Assembly: GCA_902496295.1 (NCBI GenBank)
Contig: CABVAF010000003.1
Coordinates: 124,001-188,000 of the forward strand
Origin: an uncultured Clostridium sp.
GTDB lineage: Bacteria; Bacillota; Clostridia; TANB77; CAG-508
DNA length: 64,000 nucleotides
Direction of reading: 5' to 3'
Positions 62,449 to 64,000 of this stretch are shown here, in pieces. The notes under the pieces were generated by a model that searched no databases, was not told the origin of the DNA, and saw only the letters and a list, made by a program, of their open reading frames with translations. Made by a program: the position numbers and the translations under genes. Each line of letters starts with the position of its first letter. Position 1 is the first letter of the stretch.

Positions 62449-62928
62449 ATGGGAGAAGAAAAAGAAATCCTATTGACACAAGAAGGATACGATAAACTTG
62501 AACAAGAATTAGAAACACTAAAAACAGAAAAAAGAGCAGAAATATCTGAAAGAATAAAAGTTGCTTTAGGATTTGGAGACTTATCTGAAAATTCTGAATA
62601 TGACGAAGCAAAAAATGCTCAAGCTGCTAATGAAACAAAAATAGCAGAATTAGAGAATAAATTAAGATATGCTAAAATTATTGACGAATCAGAAATAGAC
62701 ACTAAGACAGTACAAGTTGGAAATACTGTTAAAGTTTTAGATATAGAATTCAATGAAGAAGTTTCATATACAATAGTTGGCTCAACAGAAGTTAACTTAG
62801 CAGAAAATAAAATTTCAAACGAATCACCAATAGGAAAAGCTTTATTAGGTGCTAAGAAGAACCAAACAATAGATGTTCAAGCACCAGCAGGCGTTATGAA
62901 ATATAAAATATTAGCAATAACAAAATAG
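62449..62928 (+). CDS. greA: Transcription elongation factor GreA
   Basis: 159 aa. N-terminal coiled coil (LTQEGYDKLEQELETLKTEK) with the acidic tip GDLSENSEYDEAK that enters the RNA polymerase secondary channel, and a C-terminal FKBP-like domain (ISNESPIGKALLG). Rescues backtracked polymerase. Start ATG behind aaaaggagg. Confidence 0.96.
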   Translation: MGEEKEILLTQEGYDKLEQELETLKTEKRAEISERIKVALGFGDLSENSEYDEAKNAQAANETKIAELENKLRYAKIIDESEIDTKTVQVGNTVKVLDIEFNEEVSYTIVGSTEVNLAENKISNESPIGKALLGAKKNQTIDVQAPAGVMKYKILAITK

Positions 62929-62940
62929 TTGGGGGGATAT

Positions 62941-63651
62941 ATGACTATTCATTGTAATGCAAAAAAGGAAGATATTGAAAAAACTGTATTAATGCCAGGA
63001 GATTCATTGCGCGCAAAGTATATAGCGGAAAATTTTTTAACAAATGTAAGGCTTGTAAATACAGTAAGGAATATGCTTGCATATACTGGAGAATATAAAG
63101 GAAAGAAAGTTACTGTTTTTTCTTCTGGAATGGGAATGCCAAGCATGGGGATTTATTGTTATGAGCTTTACAAATTTTATGATGTAGAAAAAATAATAAG
63201 AATTGGGTCATGTGGAGTTTACACACCAGATATAGACTTACTAGATACTTTATTAGTAGATAAGACTTATACAGAAGGAAATTTTGCATACGAATGGAAT
63301 TCAGAAGATTGTCATATAATGGAAGCTAGTGAAGAACTAAATAATAACATAGAAGAGGTAGCGAAAAAGTTAAATATTCATTATACAAAAGGAAACACTT
63401 TGTGTTCAGATTGTTTTGATGGATATTTAGATAATTTAGATGCATTACTAAATAGACTTCCAAAAAATCTTAATATAATAGGTGCTGAGATGGAAGCATT
63501 TGCACTATTTTATATTGCAAAGTATCTTAACAAAAAAGCAGCTTGCCTATTAACTGTTGTAGATTCTCTTGCAAAAAAACAAAGCAGTACAGCAGAAGAA
63601 AGAGAGAAGAGTTTAAATAACATGATAAAACTAGCTTTAGAAAGTATTTAA
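62941..63651 (+). CDS. deoD: Purine nucleoside phosphorylase, DeoD type
   Basis: 236 aa from ATG 62941 behind ggggggat; an upstream in-frame start at 62929 precedes that site. Hexameric-type PNP: VLMPGDSLRAKYIAENFL, FSSGMGMPSMGIYCYEL and IGSCG, with a late EMEAFALF. Splits purine nucleosides into base and ribose-1-phosphate for salvage. Confidence 0.94.
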   Translation: MTIHCNAKKEDIEKTVLMPGDSLRAKYIAENFLTNVRLVNTVRNMLAYTGEYKGKKVTVFSSGMGMPSMGIYCYELYKFYDVEKIIRIGSCGVYTPDIDLLDTLLVDKTYTEGNFAYEWNSEDCHIMEASEELNNNIEEVAKKLNIHYTKGNTLCSDCFDGYLDNLDALLNRLPKNLNIIGAEMEAFALFYIAKYLNKKAACLLTVVDSLAKKQSSTAEEREKSLNNMIKLALESI

Positions 63652-63678
63652 TATTGGCAATTAAGTATATTTTAATAA

Positions 63679-63714
63679 AACAGGATATAATGTAAAAATT
63701 ATGTCCTGTTTTTT
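63679..63714 (+). terminator. Terminator after deoD
   Basis: aacaggatataa pairs with ttatgtcctgtt (one mismatch) followed by a T run. Confidence 0.75.
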
Positions 63715-63773
63715 GCTTGTTTTTACTTATATTATTTTAAATGTGAATGTTTTGTGAAATTCAGCAATATATA

Positions 63774-63800
63774 TTGACAAGTGCTAAAAAAAGGTATAAA
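63774..63800 (+). promoter_or_regulatory. Promoter of groES
   Basis: TTGACA at 63774-63779 and TATAAA at 63795-63800, a 15-base spacer. The CIRCE operator follows directly, so HrcA would block initiation. Confidence 0.6.
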
Positions 63801-63805
63801 TTATA

Positions 63806-63832
63806 TTAGCAGTCAGTAATAATGAGTGCTAA
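63806..63832 (+). promoter_or_regulatory. CIRCE operator (HrcA binding site)
   Basis: ttagcagtc, nine bases, gagtgctaa. This is the CIRCE inverted repeat with one deviation (G for C in the left arm). A further half-site-like agtgctaa lies at 63780-63787. It indicates HrcA heat-shock control of the gro operon. Confidence 0.92.
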
Positions 63833-63895
63833 TATAACATATAATATATGCAGGATAGATAAAAACCTACATAAATTTTAAAGGAGGTAATTTTA

Positions 63896-64000
63896 ATGTT
63901 AAAACCATTATCAGACAGAGTTGTAGTTAAAATGCTAGAAAATGAGGAGACTACTAAAAGTGGAATTATTTTAACAGGAAATGCTCAAGATAAGTCAAAA
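63896..64000 (+). CDS. groES: Co-chaperonin GroES (5' part)
   Basis: 35 codons to the window edge: LKPLSDRVVVKMLENEETTK, then SGIILTG, the standard GroES N-terminus with the start of the mobile loop. ATG behind aaaggaggt. groEL is expected beyond the edge. Confidence 0.95.
   Translation, partial: MLKPLSDRVVVKMLENEETTKSGIILTGNAQDKSK

Overview
The window reads as a chromosomal segment of an AT-rich, endospore-forming member of the Clostridia (Bacillota). Supporting this are a gerA-gerB-gerC germinant-receptor operon, spoVT and spoIVA, Firmicutes-type gene orders (radA-disA, remA-rpoZ-gmk, the S10-spc-alpha ribosomal supercluster), AGGAGG-type ribosome binding sites and a CIRCE element before groES. 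No tRNA or rRNA gene and no CRISPR array was seen.

Layout. 1-9.5 kb: GH15 glucan hydrolase, a REP-associated (Y1) transposase between inverted repeats, radA-disA, a cyclophilin, pgsA and ligA. 9.5-13.8 kb (minus strand): gerA-gerB-gerC and a 54-codon two-helix gene that resembles a germinant-receptor D subunit. 14-17.4 kb: a membrane-anchored protein and a large pilin-like surface protein whose C-terminus is a diversity-generating retroelement (DGR) variable region. 17.4-20.1 kb: HTH regulator, Lys-rich membrane protein, remA, rpoZ, gmk. 20.2-36.4 kb: promoter, leader and the ribosomal supercluster from rpsJ to rplQ, including secY, adk, map, infA and rpoA; rpmD is absent. 36.5-53.5 kb: recD2, comFC, a KAP-type P-loop NTPase, spoVT, spoIVA, glmU, YetF/DUF4363-type genes, and the lysine/DAP genes asd, dapA and dapB with an HD hydrolase. 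53.6-59.3 kb: the DGR locus. 59.5-64 kb: GH18 spore or wall hydrolase, greA, deoD and the start of groES.

Two things stand out. First, the DGR: a minus-strand operon (MutS-domain-I-like protein, Avd-like protein, reverse transcriptase) faces a plus-strand target gene and a tandem array of three different 149-bp template repeats. Each template has its own promoter-like box, a conserved structured 3' tail and a hairpin. VR2, next to the array, differs from template A at 17 positions, all of them template adenines. A second target (VR1) lies about 38 kb away. Second, three otherwise intact genes (radA, recD2, dapA) each need a +1 shift at an in-frame CGG codon placed directly before a conserved glycine. 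My reading of all other genes found no in-frame CGG anywhere else. This suggests that CGG is unassigned or poorly read here and works as a +1 frameshift site.

A third theme is a dispersed repeat family carrying GGGACAGGTC and its complement. It flanks the Y1 transposase, lies at the 3' ends of several genes, and supplies the stop codon of three of them. All calls come from reading the sequence; no database search was possible.
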